IMG/VR virus record: IMGVR_UViG_3300007770_000024
Coordinates: 1-46,738 of that record
Length of the DNA: 46,738 bases
Reading direction: 5' to 3' (one strand)
From: a virus
The notes beneath the pieces are model-generated. The model did not search any database. It saw nothing but the letters and a program-made list of their open reading frames with translations, and was not told the DNA's origin. Both the position numbers and the translations under genes were made by a program. Position 1 is the first letter of the stretch, and every line of letters starts with the position of its first letter. This document shows positions 17,866 through 28,236 of the stretch, one piece after another.

Positions 17866-20800
17866 ATGAGTATTAAAGATCTCTTCAGCGAAAAACAAAA
17901 TGTAAAGACAATTCAAGACCTAAACAAAGAAGATATAGGTAAGGATGTAGAGTCTGTTGAGTATCTCGATACATACAAAGAAATACAAAAAAGATTTATC
18001 CCTCCAACCGACTTTAAAGATCCTAAGAATTTTGTAAAATTTGGATCTGCAGAGAGCTATTACACCGACGCAATTGAAAGAATTTATAACACCTATCCTT
18101 ATGACGGATCTTTGCACGAGAAATTGGAATGGGAACACAGTTCTTCATTTTTAGATTTACACGTCTTTAATAATGAATATCCAAGAACAACTGGATACGC
18201 CCTGTTCTCACCTTCTGGCTGGGGCTCGTTGGTTGGCTCACAAGTTAACTCATTTGGTCTCACAGATAATCCTGAGTATATACAGATTAAGGGTGGTCCT
18301 CATTCTGGTGAAATTGATCGAGCGCCTTATACTAATGCAAATATTTATGATACCTCTAAAAAAAGAGCATCTAACTTAGCTTTAAATTTTGATGAAGGTG
18401 TTGCTGTCGAGTTTTGGATGAAAAAAGCTGCTAAAGTTTCTGACTCCTTAACAGGTCTAGAGACCATTTTTGATGTTTGGAACGGGGACTATAGCTCGAC
18501 TGGGTATGGTCGATTTTTTATCGGGTTCCTCACAAGTGAATCAACGTGCAAGATAACTGTGGTTACTGAGTCAGGTTCAGTGAACAATACGGTGAATTCA
18601 GCCGATTTTATCGCTTCTCTCGATGACAAGTGGCACCATTACGCCGTTAGTGTTCGAAACGGAAGCTCAAACCTTGAAACAACGTTTTATAAAGATGGCG
18701 AGTTTATAACCTCCCTGTCCTCTGCGGACGCCGGTAGTGGAAAGGTGAATGAAATAACAGGGTCTTTGATCGCCAATATCGGCGCTTGCAGACTCCCAGC
18801 CCTAGACATCACCGCAGCAGGTGCCCTCTCTTCTGCAGAGAGAATCGACGGATACGGTAAACTTTCAGGTTCTATTGACGAGTTCAGATTTTGGAAAAAT
18901 GAAAGAACTGCAAAACAAATTGGAACTTATTGGAGAGATCAAGTTGGCGGCGGCACCAACACTGACGACGCAAATACAGATCTAGGTGTGTATTATAAAT
19001 TTAATGAAGGTATTGTCGGCACAGGTTCATACGATTCTGTTGTTTTAGATTATTCTGGTCGAATTTCAAACGGAACTTGGACAGGATATTCGACAAGTTC
19101 AAGAGCGACCGGTTCTGCAATTATGGAATCTAGCGCCAGTGCCAAAGAATTTAGAGACCCAATTATTCGCTCTAATCATCCAAAAGTTGCTTCATATAAA
19201 GATCTAAAGATTGCCGAGGGTAGAGAATATGATTTTAGAAACACCACGTCCATAATCCACAGTATTCCAACTTGGATTGTTGAACAGGATGAAACTGTCG
19301 GAGGAAACACACTTAAAAAGATGATTCAAGTTATTTCAAATTATTTTGATAACTTGTCGCTTCAGATGGATCATTTGCCAAAATTGAGAGATACGTCATA
19401 CCTCAGTAGCAGTTTTACACCCCCTGCTTTTATGGATCGAATATTGGATTCTTCTGGCTTGCCGCTGGAAGCGGACTTGTTCGATCTTGCTTCGGCTTTA
19501 GAATACTATAAGTCCCGAGATGAAGAGAGGGTTTTCGAAAAGAGACTTCACGAAGTTAAAAACTTAATTTATAAAAATGTTTACAATAACCTGACACACA
19601 TTTACAAATCGAAAGGTACAGAGAAAGCGTTTAGGAACATGATGCGCTGCTTCGGCGTAGATGACGAGATATATAAAATAAACTTATATGCTTCAGACGA
19701 GGCGTTCGAGTTTAAAGACAACTATGCATCAAAAACTGATGTTAAAAAATATATTAACTTTAATAAAGTCAATCACACTGGCGCGGTTGTTTATCAGTAT
19801 AAAGATACAACAAATCCCAACGCCACATCTTTCTTAGCAGGTACGAACACATTAACTTCCACCAAAGAAGGTGCAGGTCACGCACTCACGGTAGAATCTG
19901 AAGTATTCTTTCCTAAGAAAGTTCTTAGACAGAGTGTTTATTTTGGAGATCAGGTTGACATAAAATCAGGCTCTTTGTTTGGAATGCACACTGCGAACGA
20001 CATCGAAAACACCTCTACGGCTTGGGCCACACACAATTATGCAAACTTTCAAGTTTATGCGGTTCGAACCACTGATGTGGTCACAGGAGATCTTACAAAA
20101 GATGCATACTTCTTATTGAACTGCACCGATAGCGGTTCCGGCGGTCTGATTCCGAAGTTAAAAAGTCCAAAATTCAAAAATGTTTTTGACAATAAAGAAT
20201 GGAACTTTGCCGTTCGCCTAAAGCCGAATAAATATCAAAGCTTTCCTGCTATTTCCGGTTCAACAGACGGTCCCGACTCGGCGAGAGGTTACGACGTTGA
20301 ATTTTATGGCGTCAACTCAACTTTGGATATAGTGGATAACGAGTTTTCAGTCTCAGCTTCAATTAACAAAGAAGAGGGATATCAAATATTGACAAGCCCA
20401 AAACGGCTTTATGCAGGTGCTCATCGTCAAAATTTCACAGGCTCTGTGCTGACAGCTTCGGACATCAAAGCAGGTTCTTTGCGCTTTTGGAACACTTATC
20501 TCACTGACGCTGTTATCAAACAACATGCTTTTGATGCACAAAACTACGGCACAGAAAATCCAATTAAAAATGCGTTTCTAACAGAAGAGACCTTGACTGC
20601 GGCAGAGGTTCCAGAAATAAAAACACTGGCACTGAACTGGGACTTTAGCAGAGTTACAGGGTCAGATGCCGCAGGCCAATTTGTCGTAGATGACTTTTCG
20701 TCGGGATCTGCAAAGGTTCGATACGGCTGGCTGGGAAATGCTCTTGATAAACAGCACACTGGCCGGGGAGACAATTTTGATGGCAGTGAGCCAACCGTTC

Positions 20801-23800
20801 AAGGTTCTGAGTATATTTTAAGTGCGAGAAAACAACTCCCGGAGATTGTTCTCTCTTCAGACACGGTAAAAGTCCTTTCCCGAGATGATGAAAGGTTTAC
20901 CAGAAACACGAGACCTTCTCGAACTAGGACAACGATTGAAAAAAGCATGTATGCAACGATCTCGGAAGAGATGCTGAACATGTTCTCTTCAATTGCCGCG
21001 TTCAACAACATAGTTGGTGAACCTGCAGACAAGTATCGACAAAAATATAAAAAATTAGAAAAATTAAGACAATTATTTTTTGAAAGAGTGAACAATACCC
21101 CGAGTATCGAAAAGTATCTTGATTTCTACAAGTGGATGGATGGCGCTCTATCGGAGATGTTAAGAAAACTTGTACCTGTGTCCGCAGATTTTTCAGACAA
21201 AACAGTTCAAACAATTGTTGAGAGCCATGTTCTTGAAAGAAATAAATATCATCATAAGTTTCCAACTCTAGAATTCAAAGGTTCCGACCCAGAGGCAAAC
21301 GTTGCAGGCGTTAATGAACTGATGTATGATTGGAAACACGGACACGCGCCTGTGGACAGTGCAGACAACGCGGTGGGATCATTGTTTTTCGTTAATCCGG
21401 GCACCGCAACTGACGGTTCGGAAAGCGTGACAATTGTCTCAACAGATGGCACATCTAAAACCTATACAGCAAAAGCGGCAAATGACTATGCCAGTAACGA
21501 ATTCGATGCTTCTGGTGCCCCCACCGACAATGTGACCCAGTTGATGGGCGCGATAAACCACGCCGCTGGTCACAACAATGGTGTATCCAACTCAAAAATA
21601 ATATTAGAGAGCACTTCTGTGTCTCCCGGCAGATTACTAACAATGACACAAGTTCGCCCCGGATTCGACGGTGAAACAACAATAACAAGCACTCTAGCAA
21701 ATACAACCGTGAGAAATTTTACCGGTGTTTCAAGCCAGGGTGATAATCACCTCTGGTGGAAAGATCGCGCTGATCGCAAAGGCGTTCTGTCTTCCGGTAA
21801 CACTGCCGTCGACGACAATAAAGAAAAGATTCATAATGCGTACACAACCGTAAACGTTTCGGGTTCCACCTACGCCATTAGAAAATTTAGCAAACCCTAC
21901 AGATTCTCAACTAGCTTATCGCGAGACCTTCGAGGAGGTACAAACTTTTCAAAAAATAAAAAGATTGACTACTGGAGAGTCGGCAACGCATCGGCTGATG
22001 TGTTAGTTTCAACGATAGCAGAGGCGTTTGGTGATTTCGATAAATGGAATGTAACAGCCTCGCACAGTGACAACTCAGCACTAACAACAAAAACGAAACA
22101 AACTTGGAAATTTTCCAACGAAGCGATACAAGATAAGATTGCATCCTTCTTTAATGTATATAAGACCTCTGTCTCAAAGAATCCCGGCACTTTTTGGGAG
22201 AATGAAAGTCTTGAGATTGTAAACCTTCATAATGATGTTTACGGCCCAGATAAAGAGCGTCCAATGCAGGGGCCCTTTACCGAGAAACACGTCGGAGGTC
22301 TCCAACACAGACACGCAAAGATAAATACTGGTTTCGACAACGAACAGACAAGGCCCGAGGCTTGGAGAATTGAAAAGACAGCAACGGGTTTTGAAATTCA
22401 CAGCCCAGACCAAAAAAACGATGGCACTTTAGATAAAACGGTGGCATATGCCCCTTATTATCGAGACGTGATGGCAAAACGCCCCGTAAATATTAGAAAT
22501 ATTCAAATGACAACCGGCAGCGTAGCATCTGGAGATGATACAGGAGTTTCTCCGACAGTTATTGGAAACTATGCTCACGATTACGAGATTGTTCAAACAT
22601 CTGGCCGCTCAATTAACAACAGATATTTTGTAAAAAATGAGGGAATAGCAGAAATTACTTCCGTCAGGTCCTATGAGATGTCGGGTGCTTATGATTTTGC
22701 TCTTCCTGATAGATCCTTGTCGGATAAAAATAAAACAGTCTTTGTTGAGAGGTTTTCTGCTCCCGGCGGTCCTGAAATAAATGGTCGCGGATTTTTAGAC
22801 ACTGTTGCTGAAGAATATGCGGTAAACAATGCGCTTCCTTGGAGAAATTCCATTGTAAGAAATCACTTGAACGACCTTCATCAAAAGCCTTCGGGAAGAT
22901 TTGGAACACACTTTGACAACGGCGATGCAGGAAAAGCGACATTCTCTTCAGCGTCATATCACAAGACCTATAGAAATCGCCAGCGCAGGCTGGAGATAAC
23001 AGGAAATGTTGAAGGAGATCACATTCATCTTTCTTGGAATGCGTACACTGCGTCAAATTATGACAACTGGTTTATTCAACGCCCAATCCCTCAGAGCGAT
23101 ATGCAATATTCGTGGGTTACGGCATCTGCGACAAAAGGTCCAGTAGGCTATCAACAGCCGAACTATTCAAATGCAAGTCTAGCCTCAACAGATATTGTGG
23201 TGTTAACTGGTAGTGAGTTTGGAAGTTATAGATATGACGACAACAACCGGCGATATTGGGGAACCTACGAGGGACAAGTCCACACTAACGATGACGTTAG
23301 TAATTTTACTTTTGTAGACTTTGTGGGCCTTAATCACAATATAGTCGACCCAATAACCGGCAGCCAAAACTTTTTAGGAAATGAAACATTAAAAACAGTA
23401 AATTTAGCCGGTGTTTCGAGCATGGTTGAGGCAAACTATGTGAATCAAACTTACATAAAGGGAGAGCCAACCAACGACGAACAAACCGAAGATGCTCCAC
23501 CTCTTTATGCGGGTGTCCCCTCTATCCTAAATGGCCTGATCCTTCACCGTCAAGGTCCATACGGCTGGCCTTCGTGGAAACAAATAAGAACCGGCAACCA
23601 CCCAGTTGTGAGAAGACATAAAAAAGATAATACGTTATCTTTTAATTTTAGAGAAGATGAAATTACAAACTACACAGAGCCGATGATAACCACAAAGTAT
23701 CATCCAATGATCCACAATCTTGAAATACAAGATGCTTCCAAGCTCTTAGAGACTAGGCAGGCGGTTGTAAAGCACACGTATGCTAATAATTTAACTCAGT

Positions 23801-26800
23801 TTGTAAAAAGAGACAATCAAATTTCAATCGAGCAGAGATTAGGCATCCAGCCAAATCCCGACAAGCAAATGTACGATCAAATAAATTATCTTCTTTATAC
23901 AGATGAGATTGATAAAGAATACAATGCAGTTAAAGAATTGAATTATGTCACTCACCGAGAGACGGTATTTCCAAAAGAAGAACACACTTTCTTAGATAAG
24001 ATTCGAGGAAGAGATTCATATACATGTCCATTTTGGCGCGAGAATAAAACAGATAGAGAACAAACAAATTTCGTAAACTCTCAAGGTGTCACGGTTCCAA
24101 AACAAAGTATTTGGGCTCTTGACGAGAGAAAAGACTGGGCTACGAGCAGTCCCACGAGCAGTCTAAGCCAGTCAAGTTACGCAGGAGAACTACAGAACAA
24201 TTACACGATTTATCACGGTGTCAGCAACATAGGTAGCGAACAAAATCCACACGCTTTTTTATGTCCATCTCCTATTTTAAATTATCCGAGATGGGACTAT
24301 CCGGATTGGGGTGGAAGCGCCCACAACACCGATAATGTAATTTTTGTTTCCTCGCAGAAATGGGAGACTGCCGAACAGGCTGGAAAAGAACCGTTTACGG
24401 TTGATTACAGAACCTTTGCCAATGAGATGCGAAGAGTGGCAAAAGACTATTCAGTTCTTCCCGAGTTCAGAATAAGCGAGCACATGCCCTACTACATTAA
24501 CGAAAAAGGTGGAAATTTCCGGTCAAAGAACTTGGGTTATTTGACAATTTCTGGATCTTCAACCCCTGATAGCTCTGACGCTGAGTTCTATACAACCTAT
24601 AGTCATAGCGATTTTATGAAATACTTTGGACAAGTACAGGAAGATTATGTTGATAAAGGAGTCCACACAAGCAAATTAACGCTTCGAATGGACGCGATGA
24701 TGAAGTTGTTACCTTACGACGGCTTTTACCCAGCGACTAGAACGGTTCAATTAGCCAGCTTATTCTCCTCTAGCTACGGAGAAAACGTGAGTGTGATAAG
24801 CGGGGAGAGAAGCTTTAGACCGTTTATGCAGCCATTTTTTGCCCCCGGCATATTATACAACACGATTAAATCTGGAGTCGCTGTTGACTGGCCGCTTATG
24901 AAAAATGAAGTGGGTTCAGCGCCCTTTGGTTCAGGACAGGTAGGAAGTCCCATTGATCACATGCCTACTCGATATGCGCTCACATCATCGGCTGGTGCGT
25001 GGTACGATGATCTTACTGGAGTACTTTGGGGCGGTTCAGAAACATATGTCAGAAGACCGAGAGTTCCATTCGAAGCGTTGGTCGAGCCAGAAAATGTGCC
25101 AGCGCTTTTACAAGCTATTCCAGATGCTAATCCCCACCCTTCAGCAAGTCTTTCCACAGAGGTTCAATGGGACGCCTCCGGGTCTCCCCTGTATAAACTT
25201 GCAATGCATAATTTTTTGGCAGAAACTGTTGATTTCTTTTTAGAAGACGGCAATTTACAAAGCTTTGTTTCTGCCCCTGATAACAGTCCCAATCACTTTA
25301 TAGTTGATGAAGAAGTCGACGTTTACCTGATGGACGTGCTAATGTATCGAGAGACAACATATCAAGATACACAATACGAGTACTATAATAATGTAAAGCC
25401 GGTTAATAAAAATTATTCAAAACTGGAGATGTGTGATAATTGGGCTTGTTTTGGCCCACCTGTTGATCACATGAGCCCCGTCATCGCTGGGATTTTTCCA
25501 GTGAAAATAACTGGATCTTCAAGAGATCCGTATACTCCCCCATATTATCACGGACTTTCACGCGCCAGATTAAAATTTAAACCAAACAAAGGTCCGGGAA
25601 AATATACTTTACCTGAAATAATGGAAAATATAGATATTTCTTTTAGGAGGGTTCTTGGTTCATCTAATGGAGGTTCAGCAGGCACCGCTATCGAACAAGC
25701 TTCAGATTCTTCAATAGCGTCATCTCCCGGTACATTCGCGACTATGGATCACTGGGCCAACTGCATCGACGGAAACAAAGGCAGTGGTTATTATTCTGTG
25801 GCATCTGCTGAACAAATGAGATTGGATGCTTGTTTAAACCTTAGATCTTTGACGAACGTAAAATCTGTTGAATACGGCCCACCCCAACTTATTCCTGACG
25901 GTGCAGGTGCTCACAAAACTCTTCCGGGGACCCCAAAGCTTGTTAGAGACGACCCCAACGCTCCTTCAAAGTGGGTAATTCAAACAAAGTTTGAAACACC
26001 CGTCTTAAACTTTAAAGATAAGAGCACAGTAACTCCGACTCACGGCACAGGCTCTGTTGTTAACGGGATATGGTTACAATACGGAGACATTCCCGAAGAT
26101 ACGGGGATTTATTTTCAAATTAGAGATCCAGTTCAATATTTAGTCTTTGGAGATAAAAAAGAAGATGGAACAACAACTATAAGTGCTGCTAACGATGCCG
26201 CTGAACCCGACGAGTGGCGACCACCAAACGATCTTGCCTCGACAGGATCAACAGGCTCTTTAGGTCATCTTTGCGGGTTCAAGTTCGAAAACAAAAAAAT
26301 CGGTCAAATTGCACCAACTAAGAGAATTAGTGAAGCAGTTGTTGCTATTCCGTTTAGGCAGCTTGGAACCAATCAAAAGAAATTCTTTAACATCCCAAGA
26401 AACACAGTCGAAAAAGCGGTGTCTTTAGCAGGAAACCCAAATCAAAAGTTCGATGACAAGTACATCGATCCAGATAAAGCAATGGTAGATATGGTCAGTA
26501 AGATGCAGAGATTTGTTATACCGCCCCGATTGGACTTTTTGACACACAAAGATATCCAACCATTTGCTATGTATATATTTGAATTTACTCACGACTTAAG
26601 CCAGAAGGACTTGTCTGATATTTGGCAGAACTTGCCACCTGACGATACGGTCGGGGGAACTCAAGTTGGAATTGGTCGAGACTTTAAACAACAGTCTCAG
26701 ATAATTACACACGACCTGTTAGCAACAAAAGAAAAACTTCAAGATCGAGATGTTCACCCGCTCGTTCCAAAGTTTCCAAAAAATACTAAATGGATGTTGT

Positions 26801-27234
26801 TTAAGGTTAAACAAAAAGCAAACACAAACTACTTTACAAAAACCGCCGACTCTAGAGACGACGCGAGATTTAAATTTAATTTCGAAGTGGGTTCAAAAGG
26901 CGCCGAGAAGGAATCAGTTCCAGATTACAGCTATAACTGGCCATACGATTATTTCTCTCTTGTTGAGCTAGTTAAAATGGACGCCTCGGTTAAGTTTGAG
27001 GACACGAATTTTGTTATGGACGATGTTACAATTGATGTCGAGTCCATTGCAAAGAAAGCAGCAAAAATAAAAAAAGCAGGCAAGAAGTTTAATGTTGAAA
27101 TAGATCCTCCAATCAGTGATCTTATAAACGCCGCCTCATCAAAGCAGAAAAAAGAGGACATGAAAAAAGAGGCCGACAAGGCAGGGAAAAAGGGACTTGG
27201 AGCCCCTGGCAACGACCCATTTAAGGGAAAATAA
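17866..27234 (+). CDS. Giant baseplate/tail protein (3122 residues) with lectin-like domains
   Basis: A 3122-residue structural protein in the position of T4 gp7 or gp10, but much larger. Residues about 165-375 form a LamG/concanavalin-like sandwich (DEGVAVEFWMKKA, DDKWHHYAVSVR, GSIDEFRFWKNERT). A second such domain probably spans 650-895 (ending with GSLRFWNTYLTDAVIKQH). Between them, residues 575-610 hold IYKSKGTEKAFRNMMRCFGV, a helix motif I associate with phage tail proteins. Residues about 1165-1290 look like an inserted Ig-like module with TIVSTDGTSKTYTAK. The last 80 residues are very Lys/Ala-rich and probably helical or disordered. The frame has no break. It is likely a multi-domain wedge-to-fibre scaffold that binds surface glycans. 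I cannot assign the central 1300-2600 residues. Confidence 0.8.
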   Translation: MSIKDLFSEKQNVKTIQDLNKEDIGKDVESVEYLDTYKEIQKRFIPPTDFKDPKNFVKFGSAESYYTDAIERIYNTYPYDGSLHEKLEWEHSSSFLDLHVFNNEYPRTTGYALFSPSGWGSLVGSQVNSFGLTDNPEYIQIKGGPHSGEIDRAPYTNANIYDTSKKRASNLALNFDEGVAVEFWMKKAAKVSDSLTGLETIFDVWNGDYSSTGYGRFFIGFLTSESTCKITVVTESGSVNNTVNSADFIASLDDKWHHYAVSVRNGSSNLETTFYKDGEFITSLSSADAGSGKVNEITGSLIANIGACRLPALDITAAGALSSAERIDGYGKLSGSIDEFRFWKNERTAKQIGTYWRDQVGGGTNTDDANTDLGVYYKFNEGIVGTGSYDSVVLDYSGRISNGTWTGYSTSSRATGSAIMESSASAKEFRDPIIRSNHPKVASYKDLKIAEGREYDFRNTTSIIHSIPTWIVEQDETVGGNTLKKMIQVISNYFDNLSLQMDHLPKLRDTSYLSSSFTPPAFMDRILDSSGLPLEADLFDLASALEYYKSRDEERVFEKRLHEVKNLIYKNVYNNLTHIYKSKGTEKAFRNMMRCFGVDDEIYKINLYASDEAFEFKDNYASKTDVKKYINFNKVNHTGAVVYQYKDTTNPNATSFLAGTNTLTSTKEGAGHALTVESEVFFPKKVLRQSVYFGDQVDIKSGSLFGMHTANDIENTSTAWATHNYANFQVYAVRTTDVVTGDLTKDAYFLLNCTDSGSGGLIPKLKSPKFKNVFDNKEWNFAVRLKPNKYQSFPAISGSTDGPDSARGYDVEFYGVNSTLDIVDNEFSVSASINKEEGYQILTSPKRLYAGAHRQNFTGSVLTASDIKAGSLRFWNTYLTDAVIKQHAFDAQNYGTENPIKNAFLTEETLTAAEVPEIKTLALNWDFSRVTGSDAAGQFVVDDFSSGSAKVRYGWLGNALDKQHTGRGDNFDGSEPTVQGSEYILSARKQLPEIVLSSDTVKVLSRDDERFTRNTRPSRTRTTIEKSMYATISEEMLNMFSSIAAFNNIVGEPADKYRQKYKKLEKLRQLFFERVNNTPSIEKYLDFYKWMDGALSEMLRKLVPVSADFSDKTVQTIVESHVLERNKYHHKFPTLEFKGSDPEANVAGVNELMYDWKHGHAPVDSADNAVGSLFFVNPGTATDGSESVTIVSTDGTSKTYTAKAANDYASNEFDASGAPTDNVTQLMGAINHAAGHNNGVSNSKIILESTSVSPGRLLTMTQVRPGFDGETTITSTLANTTVRNFTGVSSQGDNHLWWKDRADRKGVLSSGNTAVDDNKEKIHNAYTTVNVSGSTYAIRKFSKPYRFSTSLSRDLRGGTNFSKNKKIDYWRVGNASADVLVSTIAEAFGDFDKWNVTASHSDNSALTTKTKQTWKFSNEAIQDKIASFFNVYKTSVSKNPGTFWENESLEIVNLHNDVYGPDKERPMQGPFTEKHVGGLQHRHAKINTGFDNEQTRPEAWRIEKTATGFEIHSPDQKNDGTLDKTVAYAPYYRDVMAKRPVNIRNIQMTTGSVASGDDTGVSPTVIGNYAHDYEIVQTSGRSINNRYFVKNEGIAEITSVRSYEMSGAYDFALPDRSLSDKNKTVFVERFSAPGGPEINGRGFLDTVAEEYAVNNALPWRNSIVRNHLNDLHQKPSGRFGTHFDNGDAGKATFSSASYHKTYRNRQRRLEITGNVEGDHIHLSWNAYTASNYDNWFIQRPIPQSDMQYSWVTASATKGPVGYQQPNYSNASLASTDIVVLTGSEFGSYRYDDNNRRYWGTYEGQVHTNDDVSNFTFVDFVGLNHNIVDPITGSQNFLGNETLKTVNLAGVSSMVEANYVNQTYIKGEPTNDEQTEDAPPLYAGVPSILNGLILHRQGPYGWPSWKQIRTGNHPVVRRHKKDNTLSFNFREDEITNYTEPMITTKYHPMIHNLEIQDASKLLETRQAVVKHTYANNLTQFVKRDNQISIEQRLGIQPNPDKQMYDQINYLLYTDEIDKEYNAVKELNYVTHRETVFPKEEHTFLDKIRGRDSYTCPFWRENKTDREQTNFVNSQGVTVPKQSIWALDERKDWATSSPTSSLSQSSYAGELQNNYTIYHGVSNIGSEQNPHAFLCPSPILNYPRWDYPDWGGSAHNTDNVIFVSSQKWETAEQAGKEPFTVDYRTFANEMRRVAKDYSVLPEFRISEHMPYYINEKGGNFRSKNLGYLTISGSSTPDSSDAEFYTTYSHSDFMKYFGQVQEDYVDKGVHTSKLTLRMDAMMKLLPYDGFYPATRTVQLASLFSSSYGENVSVISGERSFRPFMQPFFAPGILYNTIKSGVAVDWPLMKNEVGSAPFGSGQVGSPIDHMPTRYALTSSAGAWYDDLTGVLWGGSETYVRRPRVPFEALVEPENVPALLQAIPDANPHPSASLSTEVQWDASGSPLYKLAMHNFLAETVDFFLEDGNLQSFVSAPDNSPNHFIVDEEVDVYLMDVLMYRETTYQDTQYEYYNNVKPVNKNYSKLEMCDNWACFGPPVDHMSPVIAGIFPVKITGSSRDPYTPPYYHGLSRARLKFKPNKGPGKYTLPEIMENIDISFRRVLGSSNGGSAGTAIEQASDSSIASSPGTFATMDHWANCIDGNKGSGYYSVASAEQMRLDACLNLRSLTNVKSVEYGPPQLIPDGAGAHKTLPGTPKLVRDDPNAPSKWVIQTKFETPVLNFKDKSTVTPTHGTGSVVNGIWLQYGDIPEDTGIYFQIRDPVQYLVFGDKKEDGTTTISAANDAAEPDEWRPPNDLASTGSTGSLGHLCGFKFENKKIGQIAPTKRISEAVVAIPFRQLGTNQKKFFNIPRNTVEKAVSLAGNPNQKFDDKYIDPDKAMVDMVSKMQRFVIPPRLDFLTHKDIQPFAMYIFEFTHDLSQKDLSDIWQNLPPDDTVGGTQVGIGRDFKQQSQIITHDLLATKEKLQDRDVHPLVPKFPKNTKWMLFKVKQKANTNYFTKTADSRDDARFKFNFEVGSKGAEKESVPDYSYNWPYDYFSLVELVKMDASVKFEDTNFVMDDVTIDVESIAKKAAKIKKAGKKFNVEIDPPISDLINAASSKQKKEDMKKEADKAGKKGLGAPGNDPFKGK

Positions 27235-27237
27235 TTT

Positions 27238-28233
27238 ATGGCATTTTTAAACCAAAAAGAAGAAGTGTTTGACATTGAACTGACGCAATATGGCAAGTAC
27301 CTTTTGTCAAAGGGTCAGTTAAAACCAACATATTACGCTTTTTTTGATGATGATATTATTTATGATTCCCAATACGCCGGTTACACAGAGTCCGTAAACA
27401 AGGCTGAAGAAAGAATATTGGAAGAAACACCAAGAACTGCGGTTCAATATCTTTTTGGAGGTGCGGAAACTGCAATATTTACAAGCAATAAAGGCCATGA
27501 ACAGGAGCTAATGCCGGGAGTTCAAGGAGATGTCAAGAACAAGCCAAAAGTGCAAGAGAAGGCGGATAAACTCCAATCACCCCAACTACCAATAGGAACC
27601 TCGCAGTCAAACAATAATTTTATCCCAGCTTGGAAGGTGCATTTTTTAAATAGCAAGTTGCAATCTGCGTCAACCGTCTTGTCAAGTTCTGCGCACGTAC
27701 CGGGTAGAAATAGAATTGCGACACAAAAGATACCACAATTAAACACGGACATTGAATATAAGAGAGTGGTCTTTGAAGACGGGGCAACTCAGCAGGAGCT
27801 GGACACTATGTTCACCAAAGATGATTTTGTATCCGACGAATTTTCTGATGGTTCTGTTTTTGGAATTCACAAAGAACACTTATTGATTCGGCTCGAAGAA
27901 GAGAACGGCACTTTTCAAAAAGAAAACTTCGATATTGAGTTTTTTGAAGTGTTCGAAAAAAAAGATGATGATGGAAATGTTATTTCCTCTGAAGAGCAGA
28001 GCCTTTTCTTTTTGAAGAGCCCGTTTGATGAGCCTGATGAGAATAATGTAGATTATTATTTTGAGGTCGCGATAGATAAAGAAATAGACCCAGATCTTCT
28101 TTGCACTGGGATTAAGAAACTTAAAACTAAAAATATTCTCATTGATGACAATTTTGAATGTGATCCTGATGATAAAAAAGTATCTAAAAATATTTATATA
28201 GACACGAACGAATTCGAGGAAAAATGTGACTAA
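27238..28233 (+). CDS. Virion structural protein with MAFL-type N-terminal motif
   Basis: A 331-residue protein probably belonging to the baseplate or tail. Its N-terminus MAFLNQKEEVFDIELTQYGK continues with LLSKGQ and a FDDDIIYD segment. The same pattern (MAFL, LTxxGK/R, L-S/A-K/R-G, DDxIxY) occurs in the 315-residue protein at 34033, so the two share an N-terminal domain. The middle is Gln/Lys-rich and the C-terminus is acidic, ending with several Cys residues. AAGGG lies about 10 bases before the ATG. T4 gp8 has a similar length, but I see no sequence match and do not assign it. Confidence 0.65.
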   Translation: MAFLNQKEEVFDIELTQYGKYLLSKGQLKPTYYAFFDDDIIYDSQYAGYTESVNKAEERILEETPRTAVQYLFGGAETAIFTSNKGHEQELMPGVQGDVKNKPKVQEKADKLQSPQLPIGTSQSNNNFIPAWKVHFLNSKLQSASTVLSSSAHVPGRNRIATQKIPQLNTDIEYKRVVFEDGATQQELDTMFTKDDFVSDEFSDGSVFGIHKEHLLIRLEEENGTFQKENFDIEFFEVFEKKDDDGNVISSEEQSLFFLKSPFDEPDENNVDYYFEVAIDKEIDPDLLCTGIKKLKTKNILIDDNFECDPDDKKVSKNIYIDTNEFEEKCD

Positions 28234-28236
28234 ACA

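Noticed and set aside
24953-25243. A 96-residue plus-strand reading frame inside the 3122-residue gene
   Set aside because: It overlaps a strongly supported reading frame in another frame, has no ribosome site and no recognisable composition; it is a shadow.
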